Assembly: GCA_048158365.1 (NCBI GenBank)
Contig: JBLLNL010000001.1
Source of the DNA: Azoarcus_F sp048158365
GTDB taxonomy: Bacteria; Pseudomonadota; Gammaproteobacteria; Burkholderiales; Rhodocyclaceae
DNA length: 64,000 bases
Direction: 5' to 3' (one strand)
Shown: in pieces, positions 1-7,573 of the stretch
Layout of the letters: the number at the start of each line of letters is the position of its first letter
How positions within the stretch are numbered: the first letter of the stretch is position 1
The notes under the pieces: model-generated
Seen by the model: the letters and a program-made list of their open reading frames with translations, nothing else
Database searches by the model: none
What the model was told of the DNA's origin: nothing
Position numbers and translations under genes: made by a program

Positions 1-40
1 CCCGGCTCGTGACGATCGCTCAAGTCCGACAGCCTCCTAG
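1..40. mobile_element. Right end of a MITE-like element (copy A, cut by the window edge)
   Basis: Positions 3-40 are identical to the right end of the complete element at 23436-23604, including the 21-bp terminal arm that ends CAGCCTCCTAG. Only the last 40 bp are inside the window. The terminal CTAG at 37-40 supplies the TAG stop of the znuB-like gene that runs into it on the minus strand. CTAG is the kind of palindromic tetranucleotide that IS5-type and IS1182-type elements target. No transposase is visible here, so the family assignment is inference. Confidence 0.8.
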
Positions 41-903
41 GCTTCCAGATGCGGGCGACGGTGGAGCCGGGCGCCAAACAGACCGCCGGGTGCGAGCGCG
101 AGCGAGATCAGATAGAACAGGCCGGCCGAGAACACGATCGCCGGGCCGGCCGGTACGTCGGCGTGAAATGAGGCGAGCAGGCCGATCAGACCGCTCCCGA
201 ATGCGATCACGACCGCCAGCGCCAGCATCGTGCCCAGGCGGCGTGCCCACAGGCGGGCGGCAGCGGCCGGCAGAATCATGATGCCGACTGCCATCAGTGT
301 GCCGAGCGCATGGAAGCCGCTGACCAGATTCAGGACCACCAGAACCAGAAAGCCGTAATGCGCGACCGGGCTGAGACGGCTCACGCCGCGCAGGAACGAC
401 GGGTCGAAGCATTCCACGACCAGTGGGCGGTAGATCAGCGCCAGCGCGAACACGGTGACGGTCGTGATCGCCGCGATCAACAGCAGCGATGCGTCGTCCA
501 GTCCCAGCACCGAACCGAACAGCACATGCAGCAGGTCGAGATTGCGGCCGCGCAGGGAGACGATGAGCACCCCGGCCGCGAGCGACATCATATAGAAGGC
601 GGCCAGGCTCGCATCTTCCTTCAGCACCGACGAGCGCGCCACCAGGCCGGCCGCCATCGCGACCACCACGCCGGCGATCAGTCCGCCGATCGTCATGGCG
701 CCCAGCGACAGGCCGAAGGCCAGATAGCCGAGTGCGGCCCCGGGCAGGATCGCGTGCGACATCGCATCGCCCATCAGGCTCATCCGCCGCAGCAGCAGGA
801 AAAGACCGATCGGTGTCGCCCCGAGCGCGAGCGCCAGGCAACCCGCCAGCGCGCGACGCATGAACTCGAACTCGAAAAAGGGGCCGATCAGCCCCTCCAT
901 CAT
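37..903 (-). CDS. znuB: Zinc/manganese ABC transporter permease (ZnuB-like)
   Basis: This is an inner-membrane permease of the ABC-3 (ZnuB/MntB) family that carries zinc or a related divalent metal into the cytoplasm. At 288 residues it is near the usual length. It is almost entirely hydrophobic, with about eight membrane segments, and has the family stretch around MSLMGDAMSHAILPGAALGY (residues about 41-60). The ATG at 903 overlaps the stop of the upstream ATPase by one base (TGATG), which argues for translational coupling; a GTG one codon earlier is also possible. The last codons run directly into the mobile-element end, and the TAG stop lies inside its CTAG. A few native C-terminal residues may therefore have been lost. 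No ZnuA binding protein is visible; it may lie left of the window or elsewhere. Confidence 0.88.
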   Translation of the reverse strand: MMEGLIGPFFEFEFMRRALAGCLALALGATPIGLFLLLRRMSLMGDAMSHAILPGAALGYLAFGLSLGAMTIGGLIAGVVVAMAAGLVARSSVLKEDASLAAFYMMSLAAGVLIVSLRGRNLDLLHVLFGSVLGLDDASLLLIAAITTVTVFALALIYRPLVVECFDPSFLRGVSRLSPVAHYGFLVLVVLNLVSGFHALGTLMAVGIMILPAAAARLWARRLGTMLALAVVIAFGSGLIGLLASFHADVPAGPAIVFSAGLFYLISLALAPGGLFGARLHRRPHLEA

Positions 904-1670
904 CACATCGCCTCCTGTTCAGGATGGCGATGACAGACCGGCGCATCCTCATCGACCCACTCCGCGAGCGTGCGGGCCCGGGTCAGTCTGTCCGCGGTCA
1001 GGACTTCAGCCGTCGGACCACAGGCAATCACCTCGCGCGCAAGCAGCAGGCATTCCGGAAAATAGCGGCGGATTCGTTCGAGATCGTGCAGGACCGCGAG
1101 AATCGTCCGGCCCTGAGCATGCCAATCCAGGATCAGCGCGATCAGGTCGTCGGTGGTGCGGCTGTCGATCGCGTTGAAGGGCTCGTCCAGCAGCAGCAGG
1201 TCGCAGTCCTGCAGCATCAGCCGCGCGAACCGGGCCCGTTGCAATTGCCCGCCGGACAATGTGCCGATCGGTCGTTGTTCCAGTCCGTGCAGACCGACCT
1301 GGTGCAAGGTCTCGCGCACCCGGTTGCGTTCGCTGCGGGCGAGCCCACCGAAGCCGCCGATGCTCCGCCACAGTCCCATTGCGACCATGTCGAACACGCT
1401 CACCGGAAAACTGATATCCAGCTCGCTGCGCTGGGGCAGATACGCGACGCGCGCCTGCGCGATGCCCAGTTCGAAGCCGCCCTGCAGCGGCCGGATCTCG
1501 CCGGTCAGGGCCTTCAGAAGCGTGGATTTTCCGGCACCGTTCGGGCCGGCGACCGCGACCAGCGAGCCGCGCGCGATCGTGCCGTCGAGGTGATGGACGG
1601 CCGGATGACGGTCGTATCCGAGGGTCAGGTTGCTGAACCGTATCGCAGCCGGCGGCATGTCCCGTCTCAT
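903..1670 (-). CDS. znuC: Zinc/manganese ABC transporter ATP-binding protein (ZnuC-like)
   Basis: This 255-residue ATPase energises the ZnuB-like permease encoded immediately downstream. Walker A is AGPNGAGKST (about residues 41-50). The ABC signature is LSGGQLQRARFARL, Walker B is LLLLDEPF, and the switch histidine lies in VLHD. The start at MRRDMPP was chosen because it overlaps the stop of the small upstream gene by four bases (ATGA). The open frame extends much further upstream, but that extension has no family similarity and covers the promoter region. The C-terminus is His- and acid-rich (VDEDAPVCHRHPEQEAM). Confidence 0.9.
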   Translation of the reverse strand: MRRDMPPAAIRFSNLTLGYDRHPAVHHLDGTIARGSLVAVAGPNGAGKSTLLKALTGEIRPLQGGFELGIAQARVAYLPQRSELDISFPVSVFDMVAMGLWRSIGGFGGLARSERNRVRETLHQVGLHGLEQRPIGTLSGGQLQRARFARLMLQDCDLLLLDEPFNAIDSRTTDDLIALILDWHAQGRTILAVLHDLERIRRYFPECLLLAREVIACGPTAEVLTADRLTRARTLAEWVDEDAPVCHRHPEQEAM

Positions 1671-1840
1671 GCCAGCGCCCAACCGACGATCAGCCATAAC
1701 AGCAGCGATACCGCCGCCGCGATCGCCAGTCGCCAGGATGCGCCGCCGGTCAACACCGAATATGCGACGTCCGGCAGGCCGCCGTGCGCCGGGTGGTGAT
1801 GAGGATGCGCCTGGGCGGGTGAGATCTTGGTGGTCGTCAT
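1667..1840 (-). CDS. Small His-rich single-pass membrane protein, first gene of the znu arm
   Basis: This predicted 57-residue protein has a His-rich N-terminus (AQAHPHHHPAHGG, residues about 10-22) and one hydrophobic C-terminal helix (LAIAAAVSLLLWLIVGWALA). Its stop overlaps the znuC start by four bases (ATGA), so it is probably translated and coupled. I do not recognise a family. By position and composition it could present zinc to the ZnuBC pore or sense it, but this is inference. The ATG at 1840 was chosen because upstream in-frame starts lie in promoter-like sequence. Its own ribosome site is weak, which lowers confidence in the exact start. Confidence 0.55.
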   Translation of the reverse strand: MTTTKISPAQAHPHHHPAHGGLPDVAYSVLTGGASWRLAIAAAVSLLLWLIVGWALA

Positions 1841-1962
1841 GATTGTGGGCGAATGCTTCAGGGTCGCCTGCGAGGCCGGCTGCGCTGTTGGGACAGCCCG
1901 ATCCGGGGTCGAAGGGCACGTCTGGATTTCGAACCGTGGTTCTGCGGCGGATTTGTATTCGA

Positions 1963-1983
1963 GAATGCAACATTGTAGCATTC
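1963..1983. promoter_or_regulatory. Palindromic Zur-box-like operator between divergent zinc genes
   Basis: The 21-bp near-perfect palindrome has outer arms GAATGC and GCATTC and inner ACA / TGT half-sites. ATG and CAT are separated by 11 bases, the same spacing as in the enterobacterial Zur consensus. It lies 123 bp upstream of the small His-rich gene and 89 bp upstream of the zrgA-like gene, so one bound repressor could control both divergent units. Symmetry is seen directly; assignment to Zur rests on geometry and the zinc-uptake context. The rest of 1841-2071 shows nothing else I can name. Confidence 0.55.
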
Positions 1984-2071
1984 GCTCGGAATTGCATCGA
2001 CGATTGCTCGGAGCGACCGCAGCATGCGATGCCAATCTCGACCCTGAACGCCCACCTGGAGGCCCCCGTCA

Positions 2072-2719
2072 ATGTCCAAACCTTTGAATCTACCGTCGCT
2101 GGGCTGCGGCTCCGGTGCGTTCTTCAAGCCAGTCATTGCCAGTATGGCGCTGGCCTTCGCAACGGCAGTCGGGGCGCAGCAGGGTGCGCATGAGCATGGC
2201 GTGGCCGAACTGCGGGTCGCGCTCGAATCATCGACGCTGTTGATAGAATTCGACAGTCCGCTGGACGGCATCGTAGGGTTCGAGCACGCACCGAGCACCG
2301 ATCAGCAACGCGAGGCGTTGCTGCAGGCCGAACGCAGTCTGCAGGAATTCACGCCGCTCTTCACGCTGCCTGCGGCCGCCGGCTGTGTACTCGCCGACGT
2401 TCAGCTGGAGTCGCCCTATCCGCAGGGCGACGACGATCACGACGAGCACGATCACGACGAGCACGATCACGACGAGCACGATCACGACGAGCACGATCAC
2501 GACGAGCACAGGCACGACGAGGCGGATGCCCATGCCGATCTGTATGTCGTGTATCAGTTCGAATGCGCCAATCCGGCTTCACTCGACCGGCTCGATGTGA
2601 GACTGTTCGACGCGTTTCCGCGTCTGCAGACCGTTCGTGCCGCAGTCGCGTCACCGCAGGGGCAGAGCGCGGTCCGCATCGACCGCGCGTCCCCGTCGCT
2701 TCGTCTGCAGGGCCGGTGA
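2072..2719 (+). CDS. zrgA: Periplasmic zinc-binding protein, ZrgA / DUF2796 family
   Basis: This is an exported protein of 215 residues. A long signal peptide is likely cleaved near residue 35 (TAVGA/QQ). A conserved block begins HEHGVAELRVALE (about 40-52) and continues with LIEFDSPLDG, as in DUF2796 proteins. A His/Asp-rich linker of repeated DHDEH units (about 120-150) is an obvious zinc-loading loop, and a conserved C-terminal region follows. ZrgA of Vibrio cholerae belongs to this family and works with a MacB/FtsX-type ABC system in zinc uptake. The next three genes supply matching partners. A strong GGAGG lies ahead of the ATG, and the Zur-like palindrome sits 89 bp upstream. Confidence 0.82.
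   Translation: MSKPLNLPSLGCGSGAFFKPVIASMALAFATAVGAQQGAHEHGVAELRVALESSTLLIEFDSPLDGIVGFEHAPSTDQQREALLQAERSLQEFTPLFTLPAAAGCVLADVQLESPYPQGDDDHDEHDHDEHDHDEHDHDEHDHDEHRHDEADAHADLYVVYQFECANPASLDRLDVRLFDAFPRLQTVRAAVASPQGQSAVRIDRASPSLRLQGR
2435..2509 (+). repeat. Five perfect 15-bp tandem repeats coding DHDEH
   Basis: Five identical copies of GATCACGACGAGCAC lie head to tail inside the zrgA-like gene and encode the metal-binding DHDEH repeat. The unit is a multiple of three, so slippage would change the number of zinc-binding units without breaking the frame. Confidence 0.95.
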
Positions 2720-2728
2720 AGCGTCTTC

Positions 2729-3439
2729 ATGTCTGAGCACGTACCCACACCGGCCGTCGAATTGACCGACGTCCGTTTTCGCTGGGCGCGGGGCGCCGAC
2801 GTGTGTCTGGACGTGCCGACCTTCAGTGTCGGCACGGGCGAACGCGTCTTCCTCCACGGGGCGAGCGGCAGCGGCAAGTCGACGCTGCTGTCGCTGGTCG
2901 CCGGTGTGATCGCGCCGGAGCAGGGGCAGGTCCGGGTCCTGGGGCAGAATCTGGCCGCGATGAGCACCGCTGCGCGTGACCGGTTTCGCGCGGCGCACAT
3001 CGGTTTCATCTTCCAGTTGTTCAACCTGATTCCGTATCTGTCGGCCCTGGACAACATCCTGTTGCCCTGTCGCTTTTCGGCGGAGCGGGCGGTACGGCTG
3101 CAGAGCTCGCCACGGGACGAAGCCCTGCGTCTGGCGGATCGGCTCGATCTCGATCGGGCATTGCTCGTCCGTTCGGCGGCGGAGCTGTCGGTCGGACAGC
3201 AACAGCGCGTGGCGGCCGCGCGGGCGTTGATCGGCCGGCCCGGCATGATCATTGCGGACGAGCCGACTTCCGCGCTGGATGCGGATCGGCAGCAGGCCTT
3301 TCTCGATCTGTTGTTGAGCGAATGCGAAGGCGTCGGAACGACGCTGCTGTTTGTCAGCCACGACCACAGGCTTGGCGAACGATTCGCGCGTACGGTCGAA
3401 CTGGGCGCGATCAACCGCATGACGGCGGGTGCGGCATGA
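2729..3439 (+). CDS. ABC transporter ATP-binding protein, LolD/MacB type (ZrgB-like)
   Basis: This 236-residue ATPase has Walker A GASGSGKST (residues 44-52), Walker B MIIADEPTSALD and signature LSVGQQQRVAAARAL. The signature carries Val where LSGGQ is usual. The LolD/MacB-like type fits the FtsX-type permease that starts within its stop codon (ATGA overlap at 3436-3439). It sits 9 bp after the ZrgA-like gene. Its neighbours suggest it drives the zinc-linked ZrgABCDE complex rather than lipoprotein export, although sequence alone does not exclude a LolD-type role. Confidence 0.85.
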   Translation: MSEHVPTPAVELTDVRFRWARGADVCLDVPTFSVGTGERVFLHGASGSGKSTLLSLVAGVIAPEQGQVRVLGQNLAAMSTAARDRFRAAHIGFIFQLFNLIPYLSALDNILLPCRFSAERAVRLQSSPRDEALRLADRLDLDRALLVRSAAELSVGQQQRVAAARALIGRPGMIIADEPTSALDADRQQAFLDLLLSECEGVGTTLLFVSHDHRLGERFARTVELGAINRMTAGAA

Positions 3440-4698
3440 CCCCGTTGTGGCATCTGACCTGGCGCAGCATTGGGAACCGGCGTCTGACCGTCGGCCTGAC
3501 CGCGCTCGCGGTGGCCCTCGCGGTCGCGATGCTGCTCGGGGTAGAGCGCTTGCGCAACGACGCGCGTGAAGGATTTGCGCAGACGCTCTCCGGAACCGAC
3601 CTGGTCATCGGCGCCCGCAGCGGACCGGTGCAACTGCTGCTCTATGCGGTCTTCCATATCGGCGATCCGACCAACAACGTGTCATGGGACAGCATCCGGC
3701 AGATCGCGGCGCACCCGCAGGTCGATTGGCTGGTGCCGATCTCGCTCGGTGACTCGCATCACGGTTTTCGCGTGGTGGGTACGAGCACGGATTTCTTCAG
3801 GCATTATCGTTACGCGCGCGACCGCAATCTTGCTTTCACCGACGGTGCGGCCTTCGAAGGACTCTTCGACGCGGTGGTCGGCGCCGAGGTGGCCGCTCGC
3901 CTCGGCTATCGGGTCGGACAGTCCATCGTCGTCAGTCATGGTGCGGGCGACGTGAGTTTCGCGACGCATGACGACAAGCCATTCACGATCGTCGGCATTC
4001 TGGCGCGGACCGGCACGCCGGTGGACCGGTCGGTGCTCGTGAGTCTGGAGGCGATCGAGGCGATTCACGTCGATTGGGCGGGCGGGGCGCGCATGCCCGG
4101 CGTCTCCATACCCGCCGCGCATGTGCAGCGTTTCGACCTGACCCCCAGGGAGGTGACCGCCGCGCTGGTCGGGCTCGAGTCGCGGGTGGCGGTGTTTCGG
4201 GTGCAGCGTTTCGTGAATGCGTTTCCGGACGAGCCGCTGCTGGCGATTCTCCCGGGTGCAACCCTGCAGCAATTGTGGAGTCTGATTTCTGTTGCCGAGC
4301 GCGCCCTGATGGTGGTATCGGCGGTGGTGGTGCTGGTCGGGCTGGCGGGACTGGTCGCGGTCGTGGTGGCGAGTCTGGGCGAGCGCCGGCGAGAACTGGC
4401 GATCCTGAGGGCGATGGGGGCCAGCCCGCGGCAGGTGTTTCTGTTGCTGGCACTGGAGAGTCTGGTCATCAGCCTGATCGGCTGCATCGCCGGCCTCGCG
4501 CTGGTGCAGGGCGTGTCGCTGCTGGTCGGACCGTGGCTGGCCGCACAGCATGGACTGTTGCTGAGCACCGGCATGCCGGCAACGGGAGAATGGGTGCTGC
4601 TCGGGAGCGTGATGATCGCGGCGTTCCTGGCCAGTCTGGTGCCGGGGTTTCGTGCCTACCGCTATTCGCTGGCCGACGGCATGACGATCAGAATCTGA
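3436..4698 (+). CDS. FtsX/MacB-type ABC permease (ZrgC-like)
   Basis: This 420-residue inner-membrane protein has the FtsX-family layout. One N-terminal membrane helix (about residues 20-38) is followed by a large periplasmic domain (about 40-290) and then three closely spaced C-terminal helices. The cytoplasmic loop ERRRELAILRAMGASPRQVF is typical of FtsX/LolC couplings. The ATG overlaps the ATPase stop by four bases. With the DUF2796 and DUF3299 neighbours, it fits the permease of a Zrg-type zinc system. The actual substrate cannot be read from the sequence. Confidence 0.83.
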   Translation: MTPLWHLTWRSIGNRRLTVGLTALAVALAVAMLLGVERLRNDAREGFAQTLSGTDLVIGARSGPVQLLLYAVFHIGDPTNNVSWDSIRQIAAHPQVDWLVPISLGDSHHGFRVVGTSTDFFRHYRYARDRNLAFTDGAAFEGLFDAVVGAEVAARLGYRVGQSIVVSHGAGDVSFATHDDKPFTIVGILARTGTPVDRSVLVSLEAIEAIHVDWAGGARMPGVSIPAAHVQRFDLTPREVTAALVGLESRVAVFRVQRFVNAFPDEPLLAILPGATLQQLWSLISVAERALMVVSAVVVLVGLAGLVAVVVASLGERRRELAILRAMGASPRQVFLLLALESLVISLIGCIAGLALVQGVSLLVGPWLAAQHGLLLSTGMPATGEWVLLGSVMIAAFLASLVPGFRAYRYSLADGMTIRI

Positions 4699-4704
4699 GG
4701 ATGA

Positions 4705-5328
4705 ATGAGCTTGAACCGTACAAAAAATTTGCTGATGGCCGGCTTGCTGGTTTGCCTGGCAGGCGTAATTACGCCCGCTACGGCGCAGGATGCGCCGCCT
4801 CCTGCGGACGGGGCGTTCCAGATCGGTGACACGCTGGCCGCAGGCGATGGCGCGACCAGCGACGGGTTCCAGGAGATCAGCTGGGACGATCTGATTCCGC
4901 CCGACTGGCTGCCGGAGGACCTGTTCGCGGGGCTGTTCGACGATGCGAACATGGATGCCCTCGATGACTACGACCCGCGGGCGGTCGAGATCATGGAGAA
5001 GATCCGGGAGATGTGGGACAGCGCCCCGGTCGTGGACCGCTTCGACGGCAGGCGCATCCGCATTCCGGGCTTCGTGGTGCCGCTGGAGAGCGACGGCCAG
5101 AACATCCATGAGTTCCTGTTGGTGCCGTATTTCGGCGCGTGCATCCACGTGCCGCCGCCGCCGGCCAACCAGCTCATCCATGTCATGCCGGACAGCGAGA
5201 TTCCGGCCGCCTGGAACATGGTGCCGGTCTGGGTGAGCGGCGTCCTGACCGTCGCACGCTTCAACTCCGAACTGGGCTCGGCCGGCTACCAGATGCGCGG
5301 CATTCGGGTCGAAGAGTACAAGGAATAG
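4705..5328 (+). CDS. Exported DUF3299 protein (ZrgE-like)
   Basis: This 207-residue protein has a signal peptide (about 1-27, cut near TPATA/QDA), an acidic variable region, and a C-terminal DUF3299 core (about 110-207). The core carries the family hallmark FGACIHVPPPPANQ followed by LIHV. DUF3299 proteins recur next to DUF2796 and FtsX-type ABC genes. The protein is probably periplasmic and the conserved Cys-Ile-His could bind metal, though that is inference. It is 6 bp after the permease and likely co-transcribed. It closes the four-gene plus-strand arm. Confidence 0.82.
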   Translation: MSLNRTKNLLMAGLLVCLAGVITPATAQDAPPPADGAFQIGDTLAAGDGATSDGFQEISWDDLIPPDWLPEDLFAGLFDDANMDALDDYDPRAVEIMEKIREMWDSAPVVDRFDGRRIRIPGFVVPLESDGQNIHEFLLVPYFGACIHVPPPPANQLIHVMPDSEIPAAWNMVPVWVSGVLTVARFNSELGSAGYQMRGIRVEEYKE

Positions 5329-5398
5329 CGCACCGCCGAGCTTGCGCTTTTGGTGTATGTGACCGAGGCGGCGTCCGACAGCCTGCTCGAATGCCTGA

Positions 5399-5986
5399 TT
5401 CTGCTTGGCACATGCGCACGGCGGCGGCTTGACCCGCGACGGCGTGGTCGGACTGGTGATGACCTACAACCTGAGCCGGGGCGGCGCTGATCAGGCCAGG
5501 CTGCGTCGGGCCGCCGAAACCGCCAACGAAGGCATGGACTTGCGCGAGAAGGTCTGTCGCGACGTTCGGCAATCCTTGTCGATCGCTTACAACGACGTCA
5601 GTCGCCTGAACGAGCAACTCGGCTATCTGGCGCAGCACCGACGGTCGTCCGAGCGAACGCGCCAGGCCTACCGCCAGCAGTTCGACATCGGGCAGCGCAC
5701 GCTGCTCGATCTGCTCGACACCGAGAACGAGTTCTCCGAGGCGAGCCGTGCCTATGTCGGCGCGCTCCATGATCAACTCGTGGCCGAGGCGCGTTCGCTG
5801 GCCGAGATGGGACGTCTGATGCGTGCGCTGGATGTGGCCCGGGAGGATCTGCCGACCCCGGCAGATCTCGGCCAGCAACGCGGCGCGATCGATCCGGATT
5901 CGATCTGCCCGCCAGAGGCGCCGGAACCGTTGCGGATCGACAAGGAGGCGGTGTTCGCGGAGGCGATGCGCGCAATGAGTCGCTGA
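5399..5986 (+). pseudogene. Truncated TolC-family outer-membrane channel remnant (LapE-like)
   Basis: The frame encodes only the C-terminal half of a type I secretion outer-membrane channel: VVGLVMTYNLSRGG, then a long coiled-coil region with QYRQQFDIGQRTLLDLLDTE, a typical TolC/LapE motif. A complete protein would be about 430-460 residues; roughly the first 250, including the signal peptide, are missing. The frame is closed just upstream by a TGA at 5396, and the only early start is a TTG at 5405. The 70 bp before it contain a 12-bp match (5372-5383) to the terminal arm of the mobile element, suggesting an insertion or deletion scar. It is probably not functional. Confidence 0.75.
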
Positions 5987-6078
5987 CGCGCCTGAGGCTG
6001 CGCTCGAGTCGATCTCGGCACTTCCCCGAAAGTGGTTCGCGCTGCGGCCGGCCGCCCCGATCCGATACAATCCGGCTC

Positions 6079-6933
6079 ATGATGAAGACCATCCAGAACA
6101 GCGACGATCCTGACCGCACGATGCCTCTGGGCCGGCCGGTGTCCTACCGTGACAGCTATGCACCGGAGTTGCTGTTTCCGATCGCGAGGCAGACCAAGCG
6201 TGACGAGCTCGGCCTTTCCGGGGGCGCATTGCCGTTTCACGGTGTGGACCTCTGGAATGCGTACGAGGTGTCCTGGCTGGATGGGCGCGGCAAGCCGGTC
6301 GTCGCGCTGGGGCGCTTCGAAGTGCCTGCCGACTCCCCGTGTCTGGTCGAATCGAAGTCGCTCAAGCTCTATCTGAACTCCTTCAACCAGACCCGGTTTG
6401 TGGATATCAGTGGTGTTCGGGATGTGATTGCGCGTGACCTGTCCGTCGCCAACGGCGCGCGCGTGGACGTCGAACTGACCTCGCTGTCGGCACGGCCGGT
6501 GCGCAGGGTGGGTTATCCGGACGGCGTGCTGCTCGACGAGCTGGATGTCGAGATCCGGACCTATCAGCCCGACCCGTCGCTGCTCAGTTGCGACCCGGGC
6601 GGCGAAGCGGTGACCGAAACGTTGTTCTCGCACTTGCTGAAGTCCAACTGCCTCGTCACCGGACAGCCCGACTGGGGATCGATCTTCGTCCGCTACCGGG
6701 GCGCGCGAATCGACCGTGAAGGGCTGCTTCGCTACATCGTGTCCTTTCGCGGGCACGACGAGTTTCACGAGCAATGCGTCGAGCGGATCTTCTGCGACAT
6801 CCTGAGGCGCTGTTTGCCGGTGCAACTGATGGTGTGGGCGCGCTACACCCGCCGCGGCGGTCTGGACATCAACCCGTACCGCACGACCGAACCCGCCGGA
6901 GCGGTGGACGACCAGTTCGAGGTGCGTCAGTAG
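6079..6933 (+). CDS. queF: NADPH-dependent 7-cyano-7-deazaguanine reductase
   Basis: QueF reduces preQ0 to preQ1 in the synthesis of the queuosine tRNA modification. This is the long, two-lobed proteobacterial type at 284 residues. The QueF motif ESKSLKLY is at 91-98 and the substrate-attacking cysteine is Cys191 in SNCLVTGQPDWGS. The C-terminal half ends with the conserved RYTRRGGLDINP. Two adjacent ATGs (6079, 6082) are possible starts. The gene stands alone between the TolC remnant and the cytochrome gene. The following 210 bp hold only short hairpins, including GGTAG-GCAAA-CTACC at 7080-7094, which I cannot assign. Confidence 0.96.
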   Translation: MMKTIQNSDDPDRTMPLGRPVSYRDSYAPELLFPIARQTKRDELGLSGGALPFHGVDLWNAYEVSWLDGRGKPVVALGRFEVPADSPCLVESKSLKLYLNSFNQTRFVDISGVRDVIARDLSVANGARVDVELTSLSARPVRRVGYPDGVLLDELDVEIRTYQPDPSLLSCDPGGEAVTETLFSHLLKSNCLVTGQPDWGSIFVRYRGARIDREGLLRYIVSFRGHDEFHEQCVERIFCDILRRCLPVQLMVWARYTRRGGLDINPYRTTEPAGAVDDQFEVRQ

Positions 6934-7145
6934 TGGCGCTTCGCGTCGCCACGGTCGACGGCGTCGCGTGAGCGACACATTCCGCGGTCAACCCTTTGCG
7001 GGGCTGGTGCGTTGAAGTGGCAAGCCGGCTTGGTGCGACGATGTGACTCACTGCGGTTTTGCGCTTCAGACGGCGATCCGGTAGGCAAACTACCTTGCTT
7101 GGTTTAGTATCGTGTGCTCGCCACACTACTGTTGAGAGGATGACT

Positions 7146-7454
7146 ATGAAGCTTTTCCTTACCGTCGCCGTCGCTGCCGGACTGCTCGCCGCGGCGCCTG
7201 CCTTCGCCGACGCTGATCTGGCCAAGGCCAAGAACTGCATGGCCTGTCATGCGGTTGACAAGAAACTGGTCGGCCCGGCCTACCAGGAAGTCGCGGCCAA
7301 GCGCGCCGATCAGGCCGATGCCGTCGAGTATCTGGCCAAGAAGATCAAGGCGGGCGGTTCCGGCGTCTATGGTCCGGTACCGATGCCGCCTAACCCGCAG
7401 GTCAGCGAGGAAGAGGCCGTCAAGCTCGCCGAATGGGTGCTGAGCCTGAAATGA
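7146..7454 (+). CDS. Small periplasmic cytochrome c (c551/c552-like)
   Basis: This 102-residue precursor has a signal peptide (about 1-21, cut near AFA/DA), a CMACH haem-attachment site at 31-35 and a likely axial methionine in the PVPMPPNP loop (Met80). It resembles the class I c551/c552 electron carriers that deliver electrons to terminal oxidases or reductases in the periplasm. The start is the ATG preceded by GAGAGGA; a longer frame upstream lacks a signal peptide. A strong terminator follows 42 bp after the stop, so the gene is probably monocistronic. Confidence 0.9.
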   Translation: MKLFLTVAVAAGLLAAAPAFADADLAKAKNCMACHAVDKKLVGPAYQEVAAKRADQADAVEYLAKKIKAGGSGVYGPVPMPPNPQVSEEEAVKLAEWVLSLK

Positions 7455-7496
7455 TGGGTCTCGCGGTCGCATCGACAGCATGACGCGACCCACGCG

Positions 7497-7521
7497 AAAA
7501 ACCGGCCAAGGGCCGGTTTTT
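7497..7521. terminator. Bidirectional rho-independent terminator
   Basis: The perfect stem CCGGCC-AAG-GGCCGG is flanked by AAAAA on the left and TTTTT on the right, giving a U-tract in both directions. It separates the plus-strand cytochrome gene from the convergent minus-strand GGDEF-EAL gene and can stop both. Confidence 0.93.
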
Positions 7522-7573
7522 CGTTTCCGCCGATCGGGCTTCGTGGTGGCACTTCGGGCCGGGTTCGCCCCGG

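Noticed and set aside
2361..2654. Minus-strand frame full of ARRDR repeats opposite the zrgA-like repeat
   Set aside because: It is the antisense reading of the 15-bp DHDEH repeat, with no independent evidence of translation.
6933..6952. GTGGCG...CGCCAC hairpin at the queF stop considered as a terminator
   Set aside because: The stem is only six bp, overlaps the stop codon and has no T-run.
7080..7094. Small hairpin GGTAG-GCAAA-CTACC before the cytochrome gene
   Set aside because: The five-bp stem has no T-tract and no known operator similarity, so it is too short to call as a feature.
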